Position numbers and translations under genes: made by a program. A stretch of 50,197 bases of DNA from Caldifarciminota bacterium (GTDB lineage Bacteria > Hydrothermota > Hydrothermia > WGAB01), in NCBI GenBank assembly GCA_027069855.1, contig JALXEF010000105.1, positions 1 through 50,197 on the forward strand, given 5' to 3'. The notes beneath the pieces were generated by a model. That model saw nothing but the letters and a program-made list of their open reading frames with translations, was not told where the DNA came from and searched no databases. Positions 32,117 through 40,995 of this stretch are shown one piece after another; within the stretch, counting starts at the first letter, position 1, and every line of letters starts with the position of its first letter.

Positions 32117-33886
32117 TTAGTGGGTTACCACCATGCGGGCGATCCGCAGGCCGTCCGGGGTGTGCAGCCGCACGACGTAGACACCGCTGGCCAGGCCCGC
32201 GGTGTTCACCGTGAGGCTGTGGGCACCCGGCTCCAGGTTGCCCTGGAACACCCGGGCCACCCGGCGACCGCTCACATCAAACACCTCGGCGGTCACCCGC
32301 CCGCGGGTCCGCAGGTTGAAGGACAGGCGCGCCTCGTCCTTCACCACGGTGGGCTGCAGGTGGAGCTTCACCACATCGCTGGGCTTGAGGGTCCACTCCT
32401 CCACGCCCACATCGTTGAACTCCAGCACATTCAGCAGGCCGGTTTCCACGGTCATACGCGGATAATCGCTGTTGTCACGAGATTCATACGCGCAGAACAC
32501 CACTTCCTTGTTGCCGTCGTCGTCCAGGTCGTTCCCGAGGGCAATGGCCACCGAAGGCTGGAGCCAGTAGTGCACCCACACCGGGTTGCCGAGGGAGTCG
32601 GTGAACTGGGCGCTGTCCTGCCAGAAGTCTTCGGGGGCCATCAGGGTGTAGGCGGTGTAGGAGGCCGGGTCGCCGAGGTCGGTGCCGGTGAACTCCAGGT
32701 CCATCACCCGCTGATAGTCGTCGGTGAAGTAGATGTCGGCGCCGTCGGTGCCCGGACCGTGATCCTGGTCACCCACCCGCAGGCCCAGCAGGGAGTACAT
32801 GGCTGTGGAGTCGTTCTCCATGAACTCCACGGGCCCGTGGATGGTGATCTGGTCGGCGGTCACATCGTCGCCGGCCTCCACCACATAGAAGCGGGAACGC
32901 AGCAGGGCGCCGATGACCATCTCGGGCTTGCCGTCGTTGTCCATGTCGTAGGCGTCCACGATCTTGGCGAAGGGATACCGGTCCTCGGTATCAATGTTGT
33001 CAAAGTAGGCCTTGGCCTCGTAGGTGTTGGGTGCCGTGGCCTCAATGATCTGGAAGCCGATGTTGTTCCAGATCATCACCACGAGATCCTGGAGCCCGTC
33101 GGCATCCAGGTCCGTCGCGAAGCCCGACACCGAGCTGCCGCCCCAGCCGAGCTCCAGCCGCTTGAACACGGCCTCCACATCCACGGTGATGAAGTGGCTT
33201 CCGATGTCGCCCACGATGGAGAAGATGTAGGCGTTGTCAAAGGCCGAGCCGCCGTTGTTCACCCAGAGCACTTCCTGCACGCCGTCGGCGTCAAAGTCGC
33301 CCACCACCACATCTTCGCACCGATACCGGTCGGGGAACAGGGTATCGCCCTCAAAGCCGAACTCAATGATCCGCTCGGAGGGGACCCAGTTGCCGGTGTT
33401 GGCATCGTACTCGCCGTACTCGTTGTCGTTGCCGTTCCATTCGTACACCCACAGACCCACATGCAGGCGGTTGGTGTCGCCGCCGCCGCCGGTCATGGCC
33501 ACGATGATCTCACCGTAGCCGTCGCCGTCCAGGTCGCCGGTGGTCACGGAACGCGGGCCGTAACCGTAGGGGTTGTCGGTACCCGAAACGCACCACACCT
33601 CTTCCAGGGCGCCGTCGGTCACCTCAAACACATGGATCCGGCCGCCGTTGTAGTAGTCGGTGACGATGATTTCCTTGATGCCGTCCTGATCCAGGTCGCT
33701 CCCGGTGATCACCGAACGGCTGTAGCCGTAGTAGTTGGTATCCGCCAGCATGCAGTCGCCGATCTGGTCGGTGAGGGTGAGGTTGAAGGCGGTGTTGTCG
33801 CCATCCTGGGCGTTTTGGGCCAGCGCCCGCCCAGGCAGCAGGGCCAGCAGCATCAATACGCTGCCCCATACGGCAACCTTCTTCAT
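32117..33886 (-). CDS. Secreted FG-GAP/VCBS-repeat protein with type IX-like sorting domain
   Basis: A 589-residue protein. Signal peptide MKKVAVWGSVLMLLALLPGRALA. Residues about 40-500 hold repeated calcium-binding loops of the DxDxDG type (DLDQDG, DLDGDG, DFDADG, DLDADG, DMDNDG, DLDDDG), which indicates an FG-GAP/integrin-like beta-propeller. The last 75 or so residues (ARLSFNL...VFDVSGRRVARV...GVYVVRLHT...MVV) match the C-terminal sorting domain of type IX secretion cargo. So it is probably exported through the outer membrane and displayed or released. AAAAAGGAGGTTGTCCG precedes the ATG; own promoter candidate at 33926-33954. Ligand unknown. Confidence 0.85.
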   Translation of the reverse strand: MKKVAVWGSVLMLLALLPGRALAQNAQDGDNTAFNLTLTDQIGDCMLADTNYYGYSRSVITGSDLDQDGIKEIIVTDYYNGGRIHVFEVTDGALEEVWCVSGTDNPYGYGPRSVTTGDLDGDGYGEIIVAMTGGGGDTNRLHVGLWVYEWNGNDNEYGEYDANTGNWVPSERIIEFGFEGDTLFPDRYRCEDVVVGDFDADGVQEVLWVNNGGSAFDNAYIFSIVGDIGSHFITVDVEAVFKRLELGWGGSSVSGFATDLDADGLQDLVVMIWNNIGFQIIEATAPNTYEAKAYFDNIDTEDRYPFAKIVDAYDMDNDGKPEMVIGALLRSRFYVVEAGDDVTADQITIHGPVEFMENDSTAMYSLLGLRVGDQDHGPGTDGADIYFTDDYQRVMDLEFTGTDLGDPASYTAYTLMAPEDFWQDSAQFTDSLGNPVWVHYWLQPSVAIALGNDLDDDGNKEVVFCAYESRDNSDYPRMTVETGLLNVLEFNDVGVEEWTLKPSDVVKLHLQPTVVKDEARLSFNLRTRGRVTAEVFDVSGRRVARVFQGNLEPGAHSLTVNTAGLASGVYVVRLHTPDGLRIARMVVTH

Positions 33887-33925
33887 CGGACAACCTCCTT
33901 TTTGGTTGCTTGTTGCTATCGTTAT

Positions 33926-33954
33926 GTTTTAAGGCTTTTCCCGCCGGTTCTCAA
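33926..33954 (-). promoter_or_regulatory. Promoter candidate for the FG-GAP protein
   Basis: Minus strand TTGAGA (33954-33949), 17 bases, TAAAAC (33931-33926), 40 bases before the ATG at 33886 in a visibly A+T-richer gap. It would allow separate expression of the last gene of the cluster. Confidence 0.5.
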
Positions 33955-34958
33955 AATACCAGCAGAACCCCGAACCGCTGGGCGTTCTGCAGCCGCCCGA
34001 AGTCCAGGTACGAGTAATCCAGGTTGAGCTTCCAGGGCAGGCGGGGCGAGGTGATCTGGAAGCCGGCCCCGGCGGTGAGGCCGCCCTCCATCTCGTCGTT
34101 AAAGAGGCCCCGGTACCCTGCCCGGAGACTCAGAAACCGGCCCAGGTGAACCTCGGCGCCGGCGTTGAGGTACGCGTAGTTGTCGTTCGGGGTCACGAAG
34201 TCCACGGCCCAGATGCCGGGCAGCACCGGCAGGGGGCCCGAGAGCCCCACCTGGAACCGCGTGGGCAGGTCAAAGGCATCGGTCCGCAGGTCGGCCACCA
34301 CATTGGGGGTATGGTTCGGGTTCCGGTTGGGGTCAATGTTGTAGATGAACCGGGTGTCTTCGCCCATGAGCCGCATTTTGCCACCGAAGTTGGACAGGTT
34401 CATGCCCAGCTGGATGCCGTGGAAGTCGGTATCAAAGTGGATACCCAGGTCAATGGCATAGGCCGAGGCGCTCATGTGCCAGATCTGTTCGGAGATGTAC
34501 TTGAAGGCGAAGCCGAAGGAAAAGCGGTCGGTGAAGGGCACGCCGTAGGCAAAGGTGAGGGCCAGGTCGTTGACCTCAAAGGTTTCGCCGGTGCCCTCGG
34601 GGGCGTCTTCGGTGCGCACCTTCATCTCGCCGGAGCCCAGGTAGGTCATGGCCCCGCCGATGGTGCCGCGGTTGGGCAGCGGCCACACCATGCCCACATA
34701 GCCGAAGTTGATGCCGGCGATCCAGTTGGCCTGGTTGAAGATCACCTGGCGCCGGGACACCCGGCTCAGGCCGGCCGGGTTCCAGTATAGGGCCGAAGCG
34801 TCGTTGGCCACGGCCACGAAGGCGTCGCCCATGGCGGTGGCACGCATGCCCACGCCGATCTTCAGAAACTGGGCGGCCCGGGTGCCCACATTGGACACGG
34901 CCCCGGCACTGCCCACCAGAGCAACCGTCAACAAGAGGGTGACGATGATCCGTTTCAT
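33951..34958 (-). CDS. PorV/PorQ-like outer-membrane barrel protein
   Basis: A 335-residue protein. Signal peptide MKRIIVTLLLTVALVGSAGA. The mature start (VGTRAAQFLKIGVGMRATAMGDAFVAVANDASALYWNPAGLS) is the hallmark of the PorV/PorQ and FadL-like barrel group, with amphipathic strands to the end (YLDFGRLQNAQRFGVLLVF). In type IX systems PorV carries cargo from the secretion channel to the sortase. The link is inferred from family and the adjacent sorting-domain proteins; a general outer-membrane role is possible. The ORF track begins 4 residues early; GAGGTGGATC precedes the ATG at 34958. It starts 8 bases after the upstream gene. Confidence 0.85.
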   Translation of the reverse strand: MKRIIVTLLLTVALVGSAGAVSNVGTRAAQFLKIGVGMRATAMGDAFVAVANDASALYWNPAGLSRVSRRQVIFNQANWIAGINFGYVGMVWPLPNRGTIGGAMTYLGSGEMKVRTEDAPEGTGETFEVNDLALTFAYGVPFTDRFSFGFAFKYISEQIWHMSASAYAIDLGIHFDTDFHGIQLGMNLSNFGGKMRLMGEDTRFIYNIDPNRNPNHTPNVVADLRTDAFDLPTRFQVGLSGPLPVLPGIWAVDFVTPNDNYAYLNAGAEVHLGRFLSLRAGYRGLFNDEMEGGLTAGAGFQITSPRLPWKLNLDYSYLDFGRLQNAQRFGVLLVF

Positions 34959-34966
34959 GATCCACC

Positions 34967-37813
34967 TCACTTAATCACGGCAAACTTGCCGATGGCCGAG
35001 CCCACGCGTTTGCCGTCCACATACCCCTCCACATGGTACACATACAGGCCGTAGGCGATTTCCTGGCCGTACTTGTTCTGCAGGTTCCAGGCGTGCACCG
35101 AGGGGCTCAGGTAGCCGTCTTCACCAGGGAAGTGGCGCAGCGTGCGGATGAGCTCGCCGTTGATGGTGTAAATGCGGATGACGGCCTCCTCCGGCAGGTT
35201 GATGAAGTGCAACTCACGTTCTCCGCGGCCGAAGCGGATGTACTCGTCCTTGATCTCCCAGCGGGCGGCCACCACGTAGGGGTTGGGTACCACCGCCACC
35301 TGGTCCAGCTGGCTCTGGATGGTTTCCTCCGAGGTGCGGGGCGCGGTCACCGTGAAGAGCACGGTGTCGGCCGGTGAAAGCGGCGTGTAGAAGCGCAGAT
35401 GGGCCACATCCCCGGCCTGGGGCGGAATGTACACCGAGTCGGTGTCGGCCACGAAGGGGTATTTGAAGATGATCTGGTACAGCGGCGTGGTGCCGCCGGG
35501 GGCGAAGATGGACAGCCGGTCGTTGCCATAAGGATCGTCCACCAGCGAGTCGCCGTCCGCCTCCTGGTACATGAACTCGGCCGGCAGGATCTGATCCCCC
35601 TGCACCAGGGACACCCGGAACTTCATGGGCACATTGTTCACATAGGGGCCGGTGGACTTGTACCGGGCGGCCGTGTCCGGCTCGCCGATCTCAATCATTA
35701 CATGGTACGGCAGCCAGCGGAACACCGAGGCCTGATCCACATACAGGTTGGAGTTCCCGGGCAACCACACCAGCGTGTCCAGGCCCTCGCGGGTTTCGCT
35801 GGTGATGAAGAAGCGGAGCCCATCCACGATGGGGGCGCCGTCCTCTCCGTGGATGTAAGGAATCCCCGAGGCCAGCACGGTGCCTTCGCCGTTCTGCAGG
35901 CGGGTGATCGTCCAGGTGGTGTCGGTGCCGGTGGAATCGTACTGGATGGTGATCTGGTAGTCGGCGTCGGCCAGGTCATAGGGGTTGGCAATCCGGGCCT
36001 CAAAGAGGCTGGTGGTCACCAGCGTGGACCGGCTGGAATCCAGGACCACCGCAGGTTCGGTCATCCCGAGGGGCGGAGCCGTGGGGATCACCTTCACGAT
36101 GGCCGGGTTGTTCTCAATGGGGTACAGGGAACTCATCATGGGCGGCACCAGGAGCGAAGTGTCGCCCTGGTTATAGGAGAGCACGGCGTACCAGTAGGTT
36201 TTGCCCGGGGTCACCGTGCTGTCCACGAAGGAGTGGCGCAGGCCGCTGTCGTCACCCAGGTAGAAGTGCACGCCGTTGACGCCGATGGGGGCGTAGCCGG
36301 TGACGCCGTCGGCCTTATCGTACTGGGCCAGGGGCTTGTACCATACCAGGCGGCCCAGAGCATCGGTCACCGGATCGCCCCAGGAGGCGCCGCCGTCTTC
36401 GGAACGGTACACGAGGTAGCCTTCAAATCCCTCGGCCGATTCCGGGGAATCGTCCCAGAACAGGGTGACCCGGTACCGGTCGGGTACGGCCATTACGCGC
36501 GGCGGCGGCGGAGCCTTGGGGAACTGGTAATCCCGGTCGTAGATGATCTGGGCGAAGCGGGCGTTGTCGTAGAGGTCGGCCGAGTCCTCACCCATCACGA
36601 TGGCAATGGAGAACCGCTGGGTTTCGCCGCGGGCCAGGCGGAAGTAACCGGAGCCGAACACGGTGATGTAGTCCCCGGGGCCGGGGTTCACATCGTACAC
36701 CCCCGGCCGCAGCAGGTTGTACATGGCCGAGTCGTTGTAGGCGAAGAGGCCGGCGGTGCCGTAGGGGAAGGAGTACACCGAGGTCAGCCCCAGTTCCTGG
36801 CCGTTTTCGTCCTTGGGGGTTTCCAGCAGGCGGAAGCCCAGCATACCGCACTGGTACGGGCGGCCGTCGGCGCCGAAGCCCATGCCGTCCTGGTCGTACA
36901 CGATCACCATGTTGTTTTCGGCGTCAAAGGCGTACATGTCGTCGCTGAAGTCGGAGCCGGGCCCGCCGATCCGGTAGTCGCCGAAGTAGCCCACCACCAT
37001 GGAGTCCAGGTCGTAGTCCGAGATGTTGGTGATCTCGTAGGTGAAGATGATGAGGTCCTCCACTACCGAGGCGGCCCACTGGTATCCACGCACCTTCACG
37101 AGGAGGCCCAGGCCGCTCACCTGGTCGTTGTCGGCGTAGGGCAGGTAGATGGGGTTGCCCTCGGGGTTGCCGGGCCGGAAATCCAGGTTGAAGCTGTCGG
37201 ACATCACGAAGAAGGACTCCTGGTCGCCCCGGATCACCTCAATCACGCTGTCCGGGCTTACCACCTCGTTGTAGGCGCCGGCCCACTTGCCCCGCAGGTT
37301 CTTGACGGTGTCGCCGTAGACATTCGTGTACGGGGGCCAGACCTCGGGCCAGGTTTCCGGACGGTTGGAAAAGGCCAGCATGGGCTGGCCGTCGCGGGCG
37401 AAGCCGGGCACCGGCTCAAAGTCCTCGTCGCCGCCGTCCTGGATCGGGTCGTCCACGATAGAGATCCATACGGAGTCGCCGGTCGCCGGGTTGTAGCCCT
37501 TCACGCGGGCGCCGATCATGGGGCCGATTTCGTAAAGGTACTCATGGCCCGAGTAGGCGGGCCACTCCAGGCGGGGCCAGGGATCTACCCGGTTGGGGCC
37601 GCAGATGGCCCCGTGGTTAAAGAACTTGAGGCGGATCTTGTTGCCGTCGTGGATCCCGTATTTGCGGGCCGGGGCGCCCTTGAGCCCCACGGTGGCCCCT
37701 TTGCCGGCCTGCTCGGGCGCCAGTTTCACCGATTCGGGCAGGTACTTCTGCCCGGGAACGCCGGCCAGCGCGGTACCGGCGAGCACCAGAATCCAGAAAA
37801 CGCGTTTCATCAT
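34967..37813 (-). CDS. Large secreted protein with C-terminal sorting-type domain
   Basis: A 948-residue protein. Signal peptide MMKRVFWILVLAGTALAG. Residues about 60-430 are a beta-rich domain with many Asp, Gly and aromatic residues (for example FDAENNMVIVYDQDG). A fibronectin III-like unit lies near 450-540 (RVMAVPDRYRVTLFWDDSPES). The last 95 or so residues (VVPNPYVVAARWE...IRIYTINGELIRTLRHF...YGLYVYHVEG...FAVIK) resemble the FlgD-like/type IX sorting domain of FCB-related phyla. No catalytic motif seen. It sits between the TonB-dependent receptor and the PorV-like gene. AAGGAGACC precedes ATGATG; the first ATG is taken. Likely surface-located. Confidence 0.8.
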   Translation of the reverse strand: MMKRVFWILVLAGTALAGVPGQKYLPESVKLAPEQAGKGATVGLKGAPARKYGIHDGNKIRLKFFNHGAICGPNRVDPWPRLEWPAYSGHEYLYEIGPMIGARVKGYNPATGDSVWISIVDDPIQDGGDEDFEPVPGFARDGQPMLAFSNRPETWPEVWPPYTNVYGDTVKNLRGKWAGAYNEVVSPDSVIEVIRGDQESFFVMSDSFNLDFRPGNPEGNPIYLPYADNDQVSGLGLLVKVRGYQWAASVVEDLIIFTYEITNISDYDLDSMVVGYFGDYRIGGPGSDFSDDMYAFDAENNMVIVYDQDGMGFGADGRPYQCGMLGFRLLETPKDENGQELGLTSVYSFPYGTAGLFAYNDSAMYNLLRPGVYDVNPGPGDYITVFGSGYFRLARGETQRFSIAIVMGEDSADLYDNARFAQIIYDRDYQFPKAPPPPRVMAVPDRYRVTLFWDDSPESAEGFEGYLVYRSEDGGASWGDPVTDALGRLVWYKPLAQYDKADGVTGYAPIGVNGVHFYLGDDSGLRHSFVDSTVTPGKTYWYAVLSYNQGDTSLLVPPMMSSLYPIENNPAIVKVIPTAPPLGMTEPAVVLDSSRSTLVTTSLFEARIANPYDLADADYQITIQYDSTGTDTTWTITRLQNGEGTVLASGIPYIHGEDGAPIVDGLRFFITSETREGLDTLVWLPGNSNLYVDQASVFRWLPYHVMIEIGEPDTAARYKSTGPYVNNVPMKFRVSLVQGDQILPAEFMYQEADGDSLVDDPYGNDRLSIFAPGGTTPLYQIIFKYPFVADTDSVYIPPQAGDVAHLRFYTPLSPADTVLFTVTAPRTSEETIQSQLDQVAVVPNPYVVAARWEIKDEYIRFGRGERELHFINLPEEAVIRIYTINGELIRTLRHFPGEDGYLSPSVHAWNLQNKYGQEIAYGLYVYHVEGYVDGKRVGSAIGKFAVIK

Positions 37814-37832
37814 GGTCTCCTTCCCAGGTTCC

Positions 37833-40454
37833 TCAGAAGTTCAAGGCCAAACCCAGCCGCACTTCGCGGGGCGGGCTGAAGTAATAGGGCCGCTTGTAGT
37901 AGCCGGGGTCGGCCGTGGGCCGGGTCATGTAGGTGTGGGTAGCCCGGCCGGTGTCGGTGTACACATAGCGCTCGTTCATGCGGTCCAGCACGTTGTACAC
38001 CTTCGCGAAGATCCGCAGCACCTTGTTGCCCCAGTGGAACTCCTTATAGGCATGGAGGTCCACATTGAAGTGGGCCGGGCGACGCGCGGAGTTGAACTCG
38101 CCCCGGAAGTTGCCGGTGGTGTCGGTGGGGGTGTAGGGCAGGCCGCTGCCGTAGGAGGCGATCAGGCTGATGCCGTAGTTCCGGGGCACCGTGTAGGACA
38201 CGGTGGCGTTGATCCGATGCCGCTCGTCCCAGTCCAGGGGCACCATCTTCCGCGGCGGCTCCACGCCGTTCCGGAGATCGGCGAAGAGGTCGCGGGGCGC
38301 CGAGTTCAATCCCTCGGCCACCTGCAGGGTGTAGTCAAACTCGGCGGAGAGGTAGCCCAGGTTGCGCAGCTTCAGGTACACCGAAACACCGCGCACATTG
38401 CCGTAGTCGTTGTTGATGTAGGTCATGTAATGGTCGCCCTGCACCAGCGACGGCATGAGTTTGGTGGCCAGGAGGTTCCGGATATCCTTGTAGTAACCGG
38501 TGACCTCCACGCCGAAGTGGTCGCCCACGGCCTGTTTGAAGCCCACCTCGTAGGCGATGGTTTGCTGGGGTTTCAGGTCGGCGTTGCCCATGACCGTGCG
38601 GTTCGCCTTGGAGGCCCACTCAAATTCGGAGTTCCGGTACAGGTAGTAGAGCGGCGGGATCTGGAAAAAGTGGCCGTAGGAGAAGTGGAACACGCCGGTT
38701 TCAGAGATCGGGAAGGCCAGGCCCAGCCGCGGCGAGATCTGCCACTTGGGGTCCACCTGGTGATAGCCCGGGAAGGGATTGGCTGTGTCGGCCCAGATCA
38801 TGGGTGAGGGGGCCAGGTCGTCGTTCCACACCTTCCACCGGGGGTCAAAGTAGTCCAGTCGGATGCCGGCGTTGACGATGAGGTCGCGGAATTCCATCTT
38901 ATCCTGGATGTAGGCGGCGTACTGCACCGGATGGTGGGTGTACTGGTCAATGTCGTAGATGGTGTCGCGGATAGGCAGGGCCGGCGGCGTCGTGTCGGGA
39001 TTGGACACATACAGGCTGAAGCGGTGCACCGTGGTGCGGATGGCCTCCAGGCCCGTTTTCAGGAAGTGGTGCCGGGTGGCCTGCCAGCTGAGGTCCAGGC
39101 GGGCCGTCAGGTTCTTGGTGTACCGCTTGAACCAGCTGCGGGAAACGCCTCCCTCATAAAAGCGATGCTCCGAAACAAAATAGCCCCAGTACCCGAAGTG
39201 GTAGCAGGGGCAGTAGTAGTCCTCGTACACGAAACTGCGGTACTGGGAATAGACATAGCCCAGGCGGGCCGAATAGCTCAGCGTGGGGCTCAGGATATGG
39301 TTCCAGGCAACGATGCCGGTGTAGGCCCGGCGGAACCGATGGGGGTTGGCCAGGGGTTCCCATAGGAGCCGGTGTTCCCCGATGCTGTTGTACTCCCGCC
39401 AGTACCGATCGTCAAACACTCCGGTGAGGTTGATCTTGATGTGGGAAGTGAGGGGCAGGGTGAACTTGCCGGTGACCTGATACGCCTCATAGGGGTTCAT
39501 CGGCACCAGGGAGCCGTCGCCGTTGCCGGTGCTGTCGTACTGGGTGTCGGTGGGTAGGTACTTGTTGATCCCGAAGAGCCAGCCTTCGTCCTTGACCACA
39601 TTGCCGCCCAGGAAGAAGCGGAGCTTGGTCCGGGCCAGGGGACCGGAGAGCGACCAGCGGAGGTGCTTGTTGGACAGCGGATTCACCCGGTCCACATGCG
39701 GGAAGTAATCCGTGTGGGTGGACACCTTATCGCCGCTGTACGCCTCTACATAGCCCTCCAGTTTGGGGCCGCCCTCGCGGGTCACCACATTGATCACGCC
39801 GGACATGGCGTTGCCGTATTCCGCATTGAAGGTGCCGGCGATGAGTTCCAGCTGGCCGATGGTATTGGTGGCCACCTGGATCCCCTGGCTGGAGAGATAG
39901 GGGTCGGTGATGGGGATGCCGTCCAGGTAATAGGCCACCTCGTTGGAACGACCGCCGCGGATGTGGATGCCGCCGCCGGGGTCCTGGGTGATGCCTGCCT
40001 TGATGGAGATCACCTGAGACACATCTTCCACCGGCAGGGCCCGGAGTTCCGCGCGGTCGGTCACGATCATGGTGGAGGTTTCGTCTTTACGCACCACAGG
40101 CTCCCGGGCGGTGACCACCACGGGCTCCACCTCAATGGCCTCGGGTTGGAGCTGGAAGTTGACCTCCGTGGTGAGGTCCACGATAACCTTCACACCCTTG
40201 ACGGTCATGGGGGCGTAGCCCACCATGCTGGCGGTGACATCGTAGGTGCCCGGGGGCACATGCAGGATCATGAAGAAGCCGTCCACATCGGTGGCCGCAC
40301 CGAAGGTGGTGCCCTCAATGTACACATTGGCGCCGGGCAGGGGGTCGCCGGTTTGGGCGTCGATCACACGCCCGACGATTTTGCCGGTTTCGCCGGCCAG
40401 CGCCCAGCCCACCAGCGCCAACACGGCCAGGATTTGGAGGGAAAAGCGACGCAT
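37833..40454 (-). CDS. TonB-dependent outer-membrane receptor with N-terminal regulatory-like domain
   Basis: An 873-residue protein. Signal peptide to about residue 20. A carboxypeptidase-regulatory-like domain follows (GRVIDAQTGDPLPGANVYIEGT, residues about 28-105). A likely TonB box is EPVVVTAR near 115. The plug domain has IHIRGGRSNEVAYYLDGIPITDP and NAEYGNAMSGVINVVT. The barrel runs to the C-terminal Phe (RLGLALNF), the usual end for BAM insertion. A loop in the first half of the barrel is rich in aromatics and holds CPC. Substrate unknown; similar receptors take up siderophores, sugars or peptides. GAGGAGGTGGCC precedes the ATG at 40454, so the GTG two codons earlier is not used. Confidence 0.9.
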   Translation of the reverse strand: MRRFSLQILAVLALVGWALAGETGKIVGRVIDAQTGDPLPGANVYIEGTTFGAATDVDGFFMILHVPPGTYDVTASMVGYAPMTVKGVKVIVDLTTEVNFQLQPEAIEVEPVVVTAREPVVRKDETSTMIVTDRAELRALPVEDVSQVISIKAGITQDPGGGIHIRGGRSNEVAYYLDGIPITDPYLSSQGIQVATNTIGQLELIAGTFNAEYGNAMSGVINVVTREGGPKLEGYVEAYSGDKVSTHTDYFPHVDRVNPLSNKHLRWSLSGPLARTKLRFFLGGNVVKDEGWLFGINKYLPTDTQYDSTGNGDGSLVPMNPYEAYQVTGKFTLPLTSHIKINLTGVFDDRYWREYNSIGEHRLLWEPLANPHRFRRAYTGIVAWNHILSPTLSYSARLGYVYSQYRSFVYEDYYCPCYHFGYWGYFVSEHRFYEGGVSRSWFKRYTKNLTARLDLSWQATRHHFLKTGLEAIRTTVHRFSLYVSNPDTTPPALPIRDTIYDIDQYTHHPVQYAAYIQDKMEFRDLIVNAGIRLDYFDPRWKVWNDDLAPSPMIWADTANPFPGYHQVDPKWQISPRLGLAFPISETGVFHFSYGHFFQIPPLYYLYRNSEFEWASKANRTVMGNADLKPQQTIAYEVGFKQAVGDHFGVEVTGYYKDIRNLLATKLMPSLVQGDHYMTYINNDYGNVRGVSVYLKLRNLGYLSAEFDYTLQVAEGLNSAPRDLFADLRNGVEPPRKMVPLDWDERHRINATVSYTVPRNYGISLIASYGSGLPYTPTDTTGNFRGEFNSARRPAHFNVDLHAYKEFHWGNKVLRIFAKVYNVLDRMNERYVYTDTGRATHTYMTRPTADPGYYKRPYYFSPPREVRLGLALNF

Positions 40455-40464
40455 GGCCACCTCC

Positions 40465-40983
40465 TCAGCGGGTTTGCAGGGTGTCTACCAGGGTGTCGGG
40501 ATACAGGTTGGCGCTGTCCACCACCGGAATCAACAGGTCGCCCAGGTCGGTGGTCTCGTTCTCGCGCACTTCCAGGCCGGGGATGCTGGTGTCGGGGAAC
40601 ACCTCCACGCTTTCAATCACGGTGACGGCCCGATAGTGGAGCAGGGTGGTGTCCCAGGTGAGGGTGTCCACCAGGGTATCCAGCCATTCGGCCTCTATGA
40701 GGGTTTCCGGGGGAAAGACCACGGGGTCCTTTTGCAACACGAGTTCATAGGTTCGCGGGCACAGGGAGAGTTCAAAGGCACCGTTGGCATCGGTGTACCG
40801 ATAGGTCACCGGAGGGATGGTGCTGACCTTGACCGATTCAATGGCGGTTTCCTGTTGCAGGCGGAGCACCCGGCCGGTGAGAATGCCGGCCTTGGGAGAT
40901 TCCGGGGGCTTAATACAGCCCACCAGGAGAAGAAGGATCCCCACCCCCCCAATTCCCCACGCGAACGGTCTTAAGGCTCTCAT
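40465..40983 (-). CDS. Lipoprotein with carboxypeptidase-regulatory-like domain
   Basis: A 172-residue protein. Lipoprotein signal ending LLLLVGC, so the mature Cys is near residue 23. The rest is like a regulatory-like beta sandwich (TGRVLRLQQETAIESVKVST...TYRYTDANGAFELSLCPRTYELVL), the same type of fold as the N-terminus of the receptor encoded next. Ten bases separate it from the receptor gene, so they probably work together at the outer membrane. It starts 12 bases after rsmB ends. AAAGGAGGTTCCG precedes the ATG. Confidence 0.75.
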   Translation of the reverse strand: MRALRPFAWGIGGVGILLLLVGCIKPPESPKAGILTGRVLRLQQETAIESVKVSTIPPVTYRYTDANGAFELSLCPRTYELVLQKDPVVFPPETLIEAEWLDTLVDTLTWDTTLLHYRAVTVIESVEVFPDTSIPGLEVRENETTDLGDLLIPVVDSANLYPDTLVDTLQTR

Positions 40984-40995
40984 CGGAACCTCCTT

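Noticed and set aside
32102-37879. Long plus-strand ORFs (641 and 826 residues) opposite the secreted proteins
   Set aside because: Antisense shadows: Val/His/Gly-rich repeats without domains, while the minus strand encodes signal peptides, repeats and sorting domains.
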